Source: CAIYOL01 sp964494805
GTDB taxonomy: Bacteria > Planctomycetota > Phycisphaerae > Sedimentisphaerales > Anaerobacaceae
DNA: 64,000 nt
Assembly: GCA_964494805.1 (NCBI GenBank)
Contig: CAZBST010000012.1
Location: forward strand, 13,213 to 77,212
Direction: 5' to 3'
Below, in pieces: positions 44,493 to 53,720 of the stretch. The notes beneath the pieces were generated by a model. That model was not told the DNA's origin. It searched no databases and saw only the letters and a program-made list of their open reading frames with translations. Numbering within the stretch: position 1 is the stretch's first letter; every line of letters starts with the position of its first letter. The translations under genes were made by a program, and so were the position numbers.

Positions 44493-45538
44493 ACTCAGTA
44501 AGGAAAGCACTTTCAGACCGGAACGGAGACTTTGAGCTTATAAAACCAGGCAACTTTATTGATGCCCCTGTGATTTCGGTTGTAATGTCGGTTTACAATG
44601 GCCAAAAATACCTGCGTGAATCGATTGACTCAATTCTGGAGCAAACCTATAAAAACTTTGAGTTTATCATTATCAACGACGGCTCAGAAGATAATAGTCT
44701 GGACATACTTCTTGAATACGAGGCCAGGGACCCACGCATCACAATAGTAAACCAAAACAATATCGGGCTGACGCGTTCGCTGAACAGGGGGATAAAATTA
44801 GCTGCATCTGAATACATAGCCCGGCAGGACGCCGATGATATTTCCCTCCCAACCCGGCTTGAAAAGCAGCTCAATTTTATGGAAAATCATCCAGAAGTTG
44901 CTGTAGTTGGCTGTCTCGGAGACTTTTTCAATGTCGATGGTGTGCTTCGAGCAGTAAGAGACCCCAAGCACTCTCGGGAGGGAATGAAGCGACACCTGGC
45001 AAGTAAAAATCTGTTTATGCACGGCTCAGCAATGATGAGAAAATCATGCTTGGCAAAAGTTGGTTTCTATCGTGAATTTTTTCGCCACTCACAGGACTAT
45101 GATTTGTGGTTGAGATTATCACAATATTTTGACATCGATGTTTTGCCTGAAAACCTGTACCAGTATAGGGTTACCCTTGAGGCGATAAGTGTTGCCCGCT
45201 GGCCGATTCAAAAACAATACGCCGATATTGCCAGAAAGCTCCATGCAGAAAGGCTTGCAACTGGCAAGGATTCGTATGACACATTCGTCCGGTCTTACCC
45301 AGAGGGGTTGCCTGTTCGTGATGACATATCAGGCAAATATGAGTACCATCTTTTTTTAGCCAGGGAATTCGTATGCGGCAATAAGTTGAAGGACGCACGC
45401 AGCGAATTACGGAAACTCTGGCAGTTGGGATGCCGAAGGCCGGAGATGTTCTATTTGCTCTTAAAAAGCCTGCTCGGGACGAGATTGCTTAATATATATA
45501 GGCAACTAAGAGCACTGATATTTGAATTTGATGCGTGA
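44489..45538 (+). CDS. GT2 family glycosyltransferase
   Basis: About 349 residues from the TTG at 44489, which sits 5 nt behind a GGA and overlaps the previous stop; an ATG at 44456 would overlap more. Motifs are VISVVMSVYNGQKYLRESI, FIIINDGSEDNS and ARQDADDISLP, the metal site. The first 100 residues are very close to the N-terminal domain of the protein at 46434 (both have FxDAPVISVVMSVYNG), so these are paralogues. Donor unknown. Confidence 0.88.
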   Translation: MNSVRKALSDRNGDFELIKPGNFIDAPVISVVMSVYNGQKYLRESIDSILEQTYKNFEFIIINDGSEDNSLDILLEYEARDPRITIVNQNNIGLTRSLNRGIKLAASEYIARQDADDISLPTRLEKQLNFMENHPEVAVVGCLGDFFNVDGVLRAVRDPKHSREGMKRHLASKNLFMHGSAMMRKSCLAKVGFYREFFRHSQDYDLWLRLSQYFDIDVLPENLYQYRVTLEAISVARWPIQKQYADIARKLHAERLATGKDSYDTFVRSYPEGLPVRDDISGKYEYHLFLAREFVCGNKLKDARSELRKLWQLGCRRPEMFYLLLKSLLGTRLLNIYRQLRALIFEFDA

Positions 45539-45547
45539 AGTGGAACT

Positions 45548-46384
45548 ATGGATGTAAAATGCTCTCCACCACAGGACACAGATATTGTGGTTCTGATTCC
45601 ACATTACGATAATCTCGAAGGGTTAAAACAATCGTTGATTGCCGTGTCTAAGTCTATCATACCGGTTGATGTGCTGGTTGTAGATGATGGCAGCAATACC
45701 TCGGTTGAAGAGGAACAGTTGCGGCAAATATATCCTTCGACCACCGTGTTGTACTCGCCGACAAATGAAGGTATCGAGTATGCCCTCAATCGTGGGCTCA
45801 CATTTATCTGCGACCATAAGCCGTACAAATATGTTGCTCGCCTTGATGCCGATGATATTTGTTCTCCGGACCGCTTCGCTAAAGAAAGAGAGTTTCTGGA
45901 AAGCAATCCCGATGTTTTTCTGGTAGGTTCGTGGGCTTTGTTTGTTGACCGCTCCGGCAAACCGCTCTGGAGGTTTTGTCCGCCCATTAAGCACGAACAC
46001 ATCCGAAAGAGAATGTTCTTAAATAATATGTTTTGCCACCCCACCGTGATGTGCCGCCTGGAAATATTCAAAGAAATCGGGTTTTATTCTACCGAGCATC
46101 CTTCTGCTGAGGATTTCGCTCTGTTTTTTAAGGTTACTCGACGATTCAAAGTAGCCAATATTCCTGAGTATTTAGTGCGCACATTTGTTACGCCGGGTGG
46201 CATCTCGTTGGGCTGGCGCGATCGGCAGGTGAAGGCACGCCTTAGAATTATATTCGATAACTTTGATTTTTCGTTCTGGGCTTTTTACGGGTTGACGCGT
46301 AATCTTCTTTTGTGGCTTCTGCCTTATTCTTTGGTTCAAAACCTAAAGTGCCGATTGTTCAGGCCCCGAACGTCTCTTGAATAA
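45548..46384 (+). CDS. GT2 family glycosyltransferase
   Basis: A 278-residue GT-A enzyme: VVLIPHYDNLEGLKQSL, VLVVDDGSNTSVEE, ARLDADDICSPDRF as metal site, and CHPTVMCRLEIFKEIGFY with an EDFALFFK acidic motif after it. The order matches the group of GT2 enzymes that make O-antigen side chains. Nine nt after the previous gene. Specificity unknown. Confidence 0.87.
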   Translation: MDVKCSPPQDTDIVVLIPHYDNLEGLKQSLIAVSKSIIPVDVLVVDDGSNTSVEEEQLRQIYPSTTVLYSPTNEGIEYALNRGLTFICDHKPYKYVARLDADDICSPDRFAKEREFLESNPDVFLVGSWALFVDRSGKPLWRFCPPIKHEHIRKRMFLNNMFCHPTVMCRLEIFKEIGFYSTEHPSAEDFALFFKVTRRFKVANIPEYLVRTFVTPGGISLGWRDRQVKARLRIIFDNFDFSFWAFYGLTRNLLLWLLPYSLVQNLKCRLFRPRTSLE

Positions 46385-46433
46385 TGGAGAAGCTAATTGG
46401 AGCTATGACCCGTTGGTTTTGTTGCGGTGACAA

Positions 46434-48158
46434 ATGACAGAAATACTTTCAAACGATAGAAAGCATGGCGAACTTATACGACCCAAGAACTTTGTTGATG
46501 CCCCTGTAATTTCCGTCGTGATGTCAGTTTATAATGGTGAAAGGTACTTGCGTGAATCAATTGAATCAATTCTTGGACAGACCTACAGGAATTTCGAGTT
46601 TATCATAATTAATGATGGTTCCACTGACTCAACCAGAGAGATAATTTTGTCCTACGATGACCCAAGAATTTGTCTGATTGATAATGAGGAAAATATAGGC
46701 CTGACGAGGTCGTTAAATAAAGGATTAGGAATCGCAAGAGGTGAATACATAGCAAGAATGGATGCCGATGACGTTTCTATGCTTAACCGATTTGAAAGCC
46801 AGTTGGATTTTCTTAATCATCACCGAGATTATGCAGTTGTGGGCACTTTCCTGAAGGCGATAAATGAGGACTCTAAGGTTGTTTTCACCATTGAAAAACC
46901 CATTTGGCACGCTGATATTTGTGAGTTCTTGAACAAAGACAACTGTATTGGGCACGGCTCAGCGATGATAAGAAGGAAATGCCTGCAGGACATTGGGGGC
47001 TACGATGAGTCTATAGATAAATCGCAGGATTACGAGCTCTGGCTGAGGATATCTAAAAACTACAAGCTGGCCAATATCCCACAGTACCTCTATATGTGGA
47101 GAAGTCATAAAGAGAATATATCTGAAAAACATAGAAATGAGCAAAAACACTTTGTCGAAATGATTAAAATCAGGGCTGAGGGAAAATCAGAAAATAGAAA
47201 GGTGGACTATTGTAGTAAGCCCAAATTTTCAATATTAATGGCAAATTATAATAATGCTGAATATATCGCGGAGGCGATCCAATCCGTTCTGGAACAAACA
47301 TTTCAGGATTGGGAGCTGGTAGTCGTCGATGATTGCTCTACTGATAATTCTATAAAGGTAATCGAGCCTTATCTAGAAGATGGAAGGATAAGATTGCTTC
47401 AAAATAAAGTTAATAAGGGCTATATAGGTACTCTCAAAAGATTGGTATATGAGTCAAGAGCACAACTTTTGGGTATATTAGACAGTGATGATGCGATTAC
47501 TAATGACGCTATTGAAGTAATATATGACGCTTACAAAAAGAATCCTGATTGTGGTTTTATTTATTCCCAGTTTGTCTGGTGTGACAATAAGTTGAACCAC
47601 ATATCGGAGGGATTCTGTGATTCAGTATCCCCGGACAAAGGCGATCTTCGTTGTGACTGTGTAAGTGCATTTAGAACTTTTAGAAAAAAAGATTATTTCA
47701 AAACAGAGGGCTTCGATGAAAACTTCTTATATGCCGAAGATAAAGATTTAATCTTTAAGATGGAAGAAGTAACCAATTTGCTATTCGTTGATAAGGTTTT
47801 GTATAAGTACAGGGGCCTGCCTCAGTCGCAATCAAGCGACCTTCAAAAAAGTCAAATAGGTCGTATCTCTTATTTCTTGGCTAAATACAAGGCTTACAAA
47901 AGAAGACTAAACACGAACATCCCGAATTTGACCGCAAAAGAGATGGCTGTTCAGCTTCTTGATGCTGCAATTTTATGCTTGGAGCAAAAGAAAATAAATA
48001 AGGCATTTAATCTATTGCTAAGGGCTATAAAGTTGAATCCACGCAAGATTAAATTCTATGTTTATCTTTGCTTATCTCTACTACCTTCGAGTGTAGTTGT
48101 GAACTTGTTGCCTACTAGGAAGAAATTAAAACAGTTTCAGTATGAGTCAAATTTGTAG
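46434..48158 (+). CDS. Two-domain GT2-GT2 glycosyltransferase
   Basis: A 574-residue protein with two GT-A domains. Domain 1 (about 22-245) has VISVVMSVYNGERYL, FIIINDGSTDST and ARMDADDVSM. Domain 2 (about 263-480) starts again with KFSILMANYNNAEYI, ELVVVDDCSTDNS and GILDSDDAITND, followed by AEDKDLIFKME. Both carry intact metal-binding motifs, so both may be active, adding two sugars or one repeating disaccharide. Domain 1 resembles the gene at 44489, suggesting duplication and fusion. Somewhat AT-rich by eye. Confidence 0.88.
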   Translation: MTEILSNDRKHGELIRPKNFVDAPVISVVMSVYNGERYLRESIESILGQTYRNFEFIIINDGSTDSTREIILSYDDPRICLIDNEENIGLTRSLNKGLGIARGEYIARMDADDVSMLNRFESQLDFLNHHRDYAVVGTFLKAINEDSKVVFTIEKPIWHADICEFLNKDNCIGHGSAMIRRKCLQDIGGYDESIDKSQDYELWLRISKNYKLANIPQYLYMWRSHKENISEKHRNEQKHFVEMIKIRAEGKSENRKVDYCSKPKFSILMANYNNAEYIAEAIQSVLEQTFQDWELVVVDDCSTDNSIKVIEPYLEDGRIRLLQNKVNKGYIGTLKRLVYESRAQLLGILDSDDAITNDAIEVIYDAYKKNPDCGFIYSQFVWCDNKLNHISEGFCDSVSPDKGDLRCDCVSAFRTFRKKDYFKTEGFDENFLYAEDKDLIFKMEEVTNLLFVDKVLYKYRGLPQSQSSDLQKSQIGRISYFLAKYKAYKRRLNTNIPNLTAKEMAVQLLDAAILCLEQKKINKAFNLLLRAIKLNPRKIKFYVYLCLSLLPSSVVVNLLPTRKKLKQFQYESNL

Positions 48159-48321
48159 TTCGGCGTCGGATTGTTAAATATACTTCAAGAATTCAAAAAA
48201 CTTTGGGTTTCAAAGTTGGCATCTGAGTTGGTTCCGACGAAACTAATGGCGTTAAGTCCGGCATATAAGCAGGATTGGTCTGGTAATTAGCCGATGTTCG
48301 TGGTATTTTTACGGGACAAAT
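48159..48321. other. Largest gap of the operon with a small A-tract hairpin
   Basis: A 163 bp non-coding stretch. It contains a perfect hairpin at 48199-48217 (AACTTTG, five-base loop, CAAAGTT) preceded by six A. Read on the minus strand this is a weak stem followed by T residues, but no minus-strand gene ends here. No clear promoter boxes were seen before the next gene. Confidence 0.4.
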
Positions 48322-49254
48322 ATGGCCAAGACAGAGAACAAGCCAACCATCAGCATCATCATCCCGACTTATAATCGAAGCCAGTTAATAGTTCGCGCTG
48401 TTAAGAGCGTACTCAACCAAACCTATCAGGATTTCGAACTCATTGTTGTCGATGATGCCTCAACCGATAATACTGAAGAAGTTGTAAATAGCTTCGATGA
48501 TGAAAGGATTAGATACATTCGGCACGAGGAAAACAAAGGTGAGGCGGCGGCACGGAATACAGGCATAAAGGCTGCCAGAGGAGACTATATAGCATATCAG
48601 GACAGTGACGACGAATGGTTTCCTGAAAAGCTGGCCAGGCAGATAGAGCTTTTAGAACACGCATCACCTGAGGTAGGCGTTATATATACGGGGTTCTGGA
48701 AAACGGAGAACCACAGGAGAACTTATATTCCATTTTCTTGGGTGAAGCAAAAGAACGGGGATATACATAAGGAACTATTAAAAGGCAATTTTATAGGGAG
48801 TCCGGTTGTTCTTATAAAAAAGGAATGTTTCAGCGAAGTGGGACTGTTTGATGAGAGGCTCCGCAATCTCGTAGACTGGGAAATGTGGCTTAGAATATCG
48901 AAGCAATATCATTTTAGATGCGTCGATGAACCGTTAGTAATTGCACACTATGACTCGGATAATATTTCTGACAATCTTGGCAGCCTAATTGACGCGACGG
49001 AGCTGGTTTTGGAGAAGAACCGCAAAGAATTTGAAGTGGAGAAAAAACTGCTGGCAAAACACTGGATAAACATTGGTAATTTGTTGGTCGCAGAAGACAG
49101 GGTAGAAAAAGGTCGTCGCTATATAGTTAACGCTCTTAGGTTACGTCTATTTAGTATGCGTTTGCTATTGGCGGCTTTTTTGGCGTTTTTCGGCCTTTAT
49201 GATAAAGTTGTCCGTATATTTCGCAGCATAACAAGTAGCAGACAGAAGGCATAA
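48322..49254 (+). CDS. GT2 family glycosyltransferase
   Basis: A 310-residue GT-A enzyme: ISIIIPTYNRSQLIVRAV, LIVVDDASTDNT, GEAAARNTGIKAARGDYIAY and the metal site QDSDDEWFPEKL, with LVDWEMWLRIS in the acceptor part. The EAAARNTGI version is common in O-antigen and capsule loci. A C-terminal helix with LLLAAFLAFFGLYD is hydrophobic and may anchor it to the membrane. First gene after the largest gap of the operon. Confidence 0.88.
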   Translation: MAKTENKPTISIIIPTYNRSQLIVRAVKSVLNQTYQDFELIVVDDASTDNTEEVVNSFDDERIRYIRHEENKGEAAARNTGIKAARGDYIAYQDSDDEWFPEKLARQIELLEHASPEVGVIYTGFWKTENHRRTYIPFSWVKQKNGDIHKELLKGNFIGSPVVLIKKECFSEVGLFDERLRNLVDWEMWLRISKQYHFRCVDEPLVIAHYDSDNISDNLGSLIDATELVLEKNRKEFEVEKKLLAKHWINIGNLLVAEDRVEKGRRYIVNALRLRLFSMRLLLAAFLAFFGLYDKVVRIFRSITSSRQKA

Positions 49255-49255
49255 A

Positions 49256-50098
49256 ATGGCTCAACCCACAATTTCAATCTGTATGGCAACATATAATGGA
49301 GAGCGATTTCTAAGACAACAACTGGAATCTATCATCGCTCAGTCTAATCAGGACTGGCAGCTTTTAATCAGAGATGATGGTTCAAATGATAATACCGTGC
49401 ATATCGTAGAAGACTACGCGGCTCGGCTGCCGAGCAAAATCAGGTTAGTTACGGATAATGAAGGTCGTTTGGGAGCAAGTTTGAATTTCGGAAAGTTGCT
49501 GGAGTATGCCGATACTGAATACATTATGTTCAGTGACCAGGATGACGTATGGCTGCCGAACAAAATTGAACTGACCCTGAATGCAATGAAAGCAGCGGAG
49601 CAGCTTTATCCGGACAAACCTGTACTGATACACACAGACCTGCAGGTTATGGATTCTGAATTGAACACTATTGCAAATTCGATGTGGATCTATCAAAAGC
49701 TTTTTCCGGAGGCGGGTGATGATTTGAACAGGATTATGGCTCAGAATGTCGTGACGGGCTGCACAGTAATGATAAACACAAAAGCCAGGGTTGTGTCTAT
49801 GCCTGTTCCATGCGAAGCTATAATGTATGACTGGTGGCTCGCTCTTAGCGTGTGCAGGCATGGTAAAATTGTTTATGTGTCGATTCCGTCCATTTTGTAT
49901 CGGCAGCATTCCGACAACCAGCTGGGTGCGCAAAAGGCACGGAGGATAAATATCATTCATCTTTTGAAGAAGCTGTGCTGCATAAGAAAGCTACTGTTGC
50001 CTCACTATCGGATGTTAAAAAGATTTGACCCTCATGTCAGTTTTTGGCTGCTACTGTTGAATAAGATCCTCGTTAAAATTGCTCAACGATGCAGATAG
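49256..50098 (+). CDS. GT2 glycosyltransferase, rhamnosyltransferase-like
   Basis: A 280-residue enzyme beginning 1 nt after the preceding stop. Features are ISICMATYNGERFLRQQLES, LLIRDDGSNDNT, MFSDQDDVWLPNKIE and NVVTGCTVMIN, with YDWWLALSVCRHG and YRQHSDNQLGA. The SDQDDVW, VTGCT and QHxxNxxG set is typical of bacterial alpha-L-rhamnosyltransferases of the GT2 family. With rmlABCD in the locus, a dTDP-rhamnose donor is likely, though not proven. Confidence 0.85.
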   Translation: MAQPTISICMATYNGERFLRQQLESIIAQSNQDWQLLIRDDGSNDNTVHIVEDYAARLPSKIRLVTDNEGRLGASLNFGKLLEYADTEYIMFSDQDDVWLPNKIELTLNAMKAAEQLYPDKPVLIHTDLQVMDSELNTIANSMWIYQKLFPEAGDDLNRIMAQNVVTGCTVMINTKARVVSMPVPCEAIMYDWWLALSVCRHGKIVYVSIPSILYRQHSDNQLGAQKARRINIIHLLKKLCCIRKLLLPHYRMLKRFDPHVSFWLLLLNKILVKIAQRCR

Positions 50099-50126
50099 TC
50101 ACATCGGTTAACCCCATAACTAAAAG

Positions 50127-52196
50127 ATGATTACCATAATTGTCCCTACCTACAACGCCTCAAAATATCTGCCTTCTTTACTTGCAAGACTTGAATCGCA
50201 AACAGTCAGGGATTATGAGCTGATGATAGTAGATTCATCCTCAAACGATGATACTGTCGATATTGCTCAATCTCACCGAGCTAACGTTGTAACCATTTCA
50301 CAATCCGAATTCGACCATGGCGGAACGAGAACTTTAGCAGCTATGGAAGCAAAAGGAGATATTTTAATTTATTTGACCCAGGATGCTTTACCGTACAATG
50401 AATATGCCATTGAAAATATCATTAAGCCTTTTACTGATGACAGAAAAATTGGAGCCGCTTTTGGAAGACAATTGCCGTATCCCCGGGCATCTGCCTTTGC
50501 AGAGCATTTGAGGTTGTTTAATTATCCTGATGCTTCTTACACAAGAGTTTTGGATGACAAGAAAAAGTATGGTATTAAAACAGCTTTCTTGTCCAACTCC
50601 TTTGCGGCCTACAGAAAGTCCGCATTGAAAGAAATCGGATATTTTAAAAGCGGTTTGCAGTTTGGGGAAGATGCCTGTGCCGGCGCAAAGATACTTCTAA
50701 AAGGGTATAAAATCGCTTATATTGCCGAAGCGATGGTACTCCATTCCCATAATTACACCGCCTGGCAGGACTTCAGACGGTATTTTGATATGGGAATGTT
50801 TCATAAAACGGAAAATTGGCTCTTAAAGGAATTCGGAAAAGCTGAAGGTGAAGGAATTAGGTATGCAAAATCGGAGTTCAGGTTTTTGCTGAGAAAAAGA
50901 AAGTTTTACTTGTTTCCCGAATTTATATTAAGAACCTTTATGAAATATTTGGGATATAAGTTGGGGACAGGTTATGAACGCATAAGACCGTTGGTTACAA
51001 AAACTAAGCCTGTTATAACACCTCAGCTTCCGTCAGACGCAGCAACAGAATATAAGGAACGGTTTAAGATAGCTTTTATCTGTGACTGGCTGACTGCCAT
51101 GCGGGGCGGTGAACGTTGCCTCGAAGCTATATGCGATGTTTACCCTGATGCCGACATCTTCACGTTGGTACACTTTCCCGGCTCCGTATCGAAAACCATA
51201 GAGACGCACAAAATACAAACTTCTTATGTCCAGCGGTTGCCGGGCAATTTGGAAAATTTCAGACGATATCTGCCTCTTTTTCCACATGCGATAAAGAAAT
51301 TTGACTTGAGTGGTTACGACTTCATCCTGAGCTTTAGCCATTGTGTCGCAAAAGGCGTCAAGGTGCCGCAGGGCCTCTTACATACATGTTATTGTCATAC
51401 GCCGATGCGTTATGCTTGGCATATGCGGGACTCATATCTGAACACACTGAGTAGTCCCCAAAGAATGCTTGCAGAACGTGTTTTAAACCAGCTCAAAAAT
51501 TGGGATGCGAGAGCTTCATCCAGAGTAACGCACTTCATAGCTAACAGCAAAAATACTCAAAATCGGATAAGAGAGGCCTACAACAGGGATTCCATCGTTA
51601 TTTATCCTCCGGTTGAATGCAGTCGATTTGCCGTTTCCAACAGTGATGATGGTTACTATCTTGTTCTTTCCGCATTGGTGCCTTATAAGCGAATAGATAT
51701 AGCAGTTAAGGCCTTTGCTGCTACCGGTCAGAAACTCGTAATTGTAGGAAATGGTCCTGAGTTGCCGCGCCTGAAAAGTATGGCATCTGCTAATATCTTT
51801 TTCGTTGATAATGCTGACGACAATGAAGTCGTCGAATACTTAAAAAAATGCAGGGCCGTGATATTTCCAGGTGAGGAGGATTTTGGCATCGTCCCGCTTG
51901 AGGCACAGGCCTGTGGTAAGCAGGTTATAGCTTTTGGCAAAGGCGGAGCATTAGAAACAATAATAGGTTTGGACCACGCTCAAGCTGCAAAAGCAGATGC
52001 AACGGGAATATTTTTCTATGAGCAAACTCCCGAAGCGCTGCGAAAAAGTATTTTGCTGTTTGAAGAGGTAAGAGACCGGTTTGACCCCGTGAGATGTCGT
52101 GATAATGTGCTTAGATTTGACCGTTCCATCTACCAGCAATCAATGCGGAATTATATTCAATCCGTAATGGCTGAAACCGCTCAATTCACCTGCTGA
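50127..52196 (+). CDS. Bifunctional GT2-GT4 glycosyltransferase
   Basis: A 689-residue fusion. Residues 1 to about 290 form a GT2 domain of the rhamnosyltransferase type: ITIIVPTYNASKYL, DSSSNDDTVDIA, FDHGGTRTLAA, YLTQDALPYNEYAI. From about 310 to 689 comes a GT4 domain of the WbaZ-like type: FICDWLTAMRGGERCLEA, YCHTPMRYAWHMRD, LVLSALVPYKRIDIAV, FPGEEDFGIVPLEAQACG. Both look intact, so one polypeptide could add two different sugars in series. Last gene of the 44 kb plus-strand operon; converges on the next gene. Confidence 0.9.
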   Translation: MITIIVPTYNASKYLPSLLARLESQTVRDYELMIVDSSSNDDTVDIAQSHRANVVTISQSEFDHGGTRTLAAMEAKGDILIYLTQDALPYNEYAIENIIKPFTDDRKIGAAFGRQLPYPRASAFAEHLRLFNYPDASYTRVLDDKKKYGIKTAFLSNSFAAYRKSALKEIGYFKSGLQFGEDACAGAKILLKGYKIAYIAEAMVLHSHNYTAWQDFRRYFDMGMFHKTENWLLKEFGKAEGEGIRYAKSEFRFLLRKRKFYLFPEFILRTFMKYLGYKLGTGYERIRPLVTKTKPVITPQLPSDAATEYKERFKIAFICDWLTAMRGGERCLEAICDVYPDADIFTLVHFPGSVSKTIETHKIQTSYVQRLPGNLENFRRYLPLFPHAIKKFDLSGYDFILSFSHCVAKGVKVPQGLLHTCYCHTPMRYAWHMRDSYLNTLSSPQRMLAERVLNQLKNWDARASSRVTHFIANSKNTQNRIREAYNRDSIVIYPPVECSRFAVSNSDDGYYLVLSALVPYKRIDIAVKAFAATGQKLVIVGNGPELPRLKSMASANIFFVDNADDNEVVEYLKKCRAVIFPGEEDFGIVPLEAQACGKQVIAFGKGGALETIIGLDHAQAAKADATGIFFYEQTPEALRKSILLFEEVRDRFDPVRCRDNVLRFDRSIYQQSMRNYIQSVMAETAQFTC

Positions 52197-52200
52197 ATTG
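52182..52200. terminator. Possible terminator hairpin between convergent genes
   Basis: A perfect 7 bp stem (CAATTCA at 52182-52188 and TGAATTG at 52194-52200) with a five-base loop, covering the stop of the GT2-GT4 gene and lying just before the stop of the convergent gene. The stem is AT-rich and there is no T run, so its role as terminator is uncertain. Confidence 0.3.
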
Positions 52201-52211
52201 CTGAATTTATG

Positions 52212-53720
52212 CTAATCTAACCGACTGTAGATAATTACCTTCTCTCTTTTTCCCTTAGTAGAAAAAACCTCTTTTGTCCGTAGCATCCCTTCGCCGCCCG
52301 GCATATCCTTTTTATCCTTGGATACTTTTACCACATATTGGGCTTCTTTTGGAACAGTCCGACCATTGTACTCAACGCTTCTTCGGCCGGAATAAAAACC
52401 GATACGATTATCAGGAACTGCTATGATATCTTTCTCATTGGTATTTTTTGCAAGCCACCGGGCAGCATCCCGATAGCTTTGTTTTTCTGCGCGGATAGGG
52501 CTCAGTAATTTCGGAGCGCATATAGCAATTCCGATTACCACCAAAACCGTAAACCAGAAGTCCGTATTGGACTTGTTGGAGAATTTATCATCGAGCCAGG
52601 ATGCCAATGCTTCAAGGCCGGCAGGAACATAAAAAATTGTAAACACCACCAGCGTTAAAGTATGTCTTCTGCTCATATAGCTGAACTTGCAGTACAATAG
52701 TGTCATTACAAGCACGTTAAGAGCAATAAGAACGATTACAAAAAACTTCTCCGGCTCACGCCAATCTCGCTTTCTAAAGCCCTTATAAGCTCCTATCAGT
52801 AAAGCCGGCACAAAAAACCACATCAATGTCTCGCTGACTCGCTGCACCAGTTTGCCTAAAGCTCCCGCAATATCTGATGGCACAAAGCCGGCGGCATATA
52901 TACTATTTGTATAAATTGGGATTTCCTGTTTGTAAACTTCAGAAGATTGTGTATTGGGTACGAACTGGACTAACTGTTTTTTAGGAAATACCGCTCCCTT
53001 TAGTTTCATATACGGGCCGGCTGTAATCAAAAAGCCAACCAGCAGCAAGGCGAACGCAAATACCGCCTTACGTTTGCTGATAATCCGTCCGGGATAAAAC
53101 ACTTGCAGTCCAAGCCACAGAGTACCAAACGCAACCACTTGAGCACACTCAGGCCGAATTAGATACCCCATTCCAGCCGCCAGTCCCGAAAAACCAAACA
53201 GCCACCATTTCCCGCTTACCGCTCCCTGTATCAACAGCAAAAAGCCGGTTGACAAAAAGAAAATATATGGCCAATCGCTGAGGGCATCACTTCCATACTC
53301 TGCAGCATTAGGAAGCAGGATAAGAATTAAAATAGCCCAGAAGCTAAATCTCTCTCCCACAATCTTTTTGCCCACAAAATAAAGTAATACTACGGCCAGC
53401 AGTCTGGAAACAAGCGTCACAGCTTGGGCAGAATAAATCCAGCTCCACAGTGATGAGCTATCCTGTCCTGTTTCTGCTATTTTATGTGCAACAACGATTA
53501 GAAAGGGATACCCGGGGTGTTGATATTTGCTCTTCATTGTCTCGATGGGGGAAGTCTCAAGTCCTCTGGCGTATTCTATAAAGGTTATCCCGTCTTTTGC
53601 AATGAGAACTGTCGTACTGATAAGATATATGCCGACACAAAACGCAACCGCCAGCAGAATTGAGATATGAATGGCAGTTTCACTTCTACTGGATTGTTTA
53701 TCCGTTATTTTAATACGCAT
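52212..53720 (-). CDS. GT39/ArnT-like membrane glycosyltransferase
   Basis: A 502-residue integral membrane protein with about ten hydrophobic segments. The first periplasmic loop has AKDGITFIEYARGL with the catalytic acidic residue, and then KYQHPGYPFLIVVAHK, the pattern of PMT_2/GT39 enzymes such as ArnT. These use undecaprenyl-phosphate sugars on the periplasmic side. The C-terminal soluble part (about 400-502) is unassigned. Overlaps the upstream sugar-phosphate transferase by 11 bp, so both are co-transcribed on the minus strand. Acceptor unknown. Confidence 0.83.
   Translation of the reverse strand: MRIKITDKQSSRSETAIHISILLAVAFCVGIYLISTTVLIAKDGITFIEYARGLETSPIETMKSKYQHPGYPFLIVVAHKIAETGQDSSSLWSWIYSAQAVTLVSRLLAVVLLYFVGKKIVGERFSFWAILILILLPNAAEYGSDALSDWPYIFFLSTGFLLLIQGAVSGKWWLFGFSGLAAGMGYLIRPECAQVVAFGTLWLGLQVFYPGRIISKRKAVFAFALLLVGFLITAGPYMKLKGAVFPKKQLVQFVPNTQSSEVYKQEIPIYTNSIYAAGFVPSDIAGALGKLVQRVSETLMWFFVPALLIGAYKGFRKRDWREPEKFFVIVLIALNVLVMTLLYCKFSYMSRRHTLTLVVFTIFYVPAGLEALASWLDDKFSNKSNTDFWFTVLVVIGIAICAPKLLSPIRAEKQSYRDAARWLAKNTNEKDIIAVPDNRIGFYSGRRSVEYNGRTVPKEAQYVVKVSKDKKDMPGGEGMLRTKEVFSTKGKREKVIIYSRLD

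Noticed and set aside
48199..48217. Hairpin as a rho-independent terminator for the plus-strand operon
   Set aside because: The A run precedes the stem on the plus strand and no T run follows it, so it does not fit a plus-strand intrinsic terminator.
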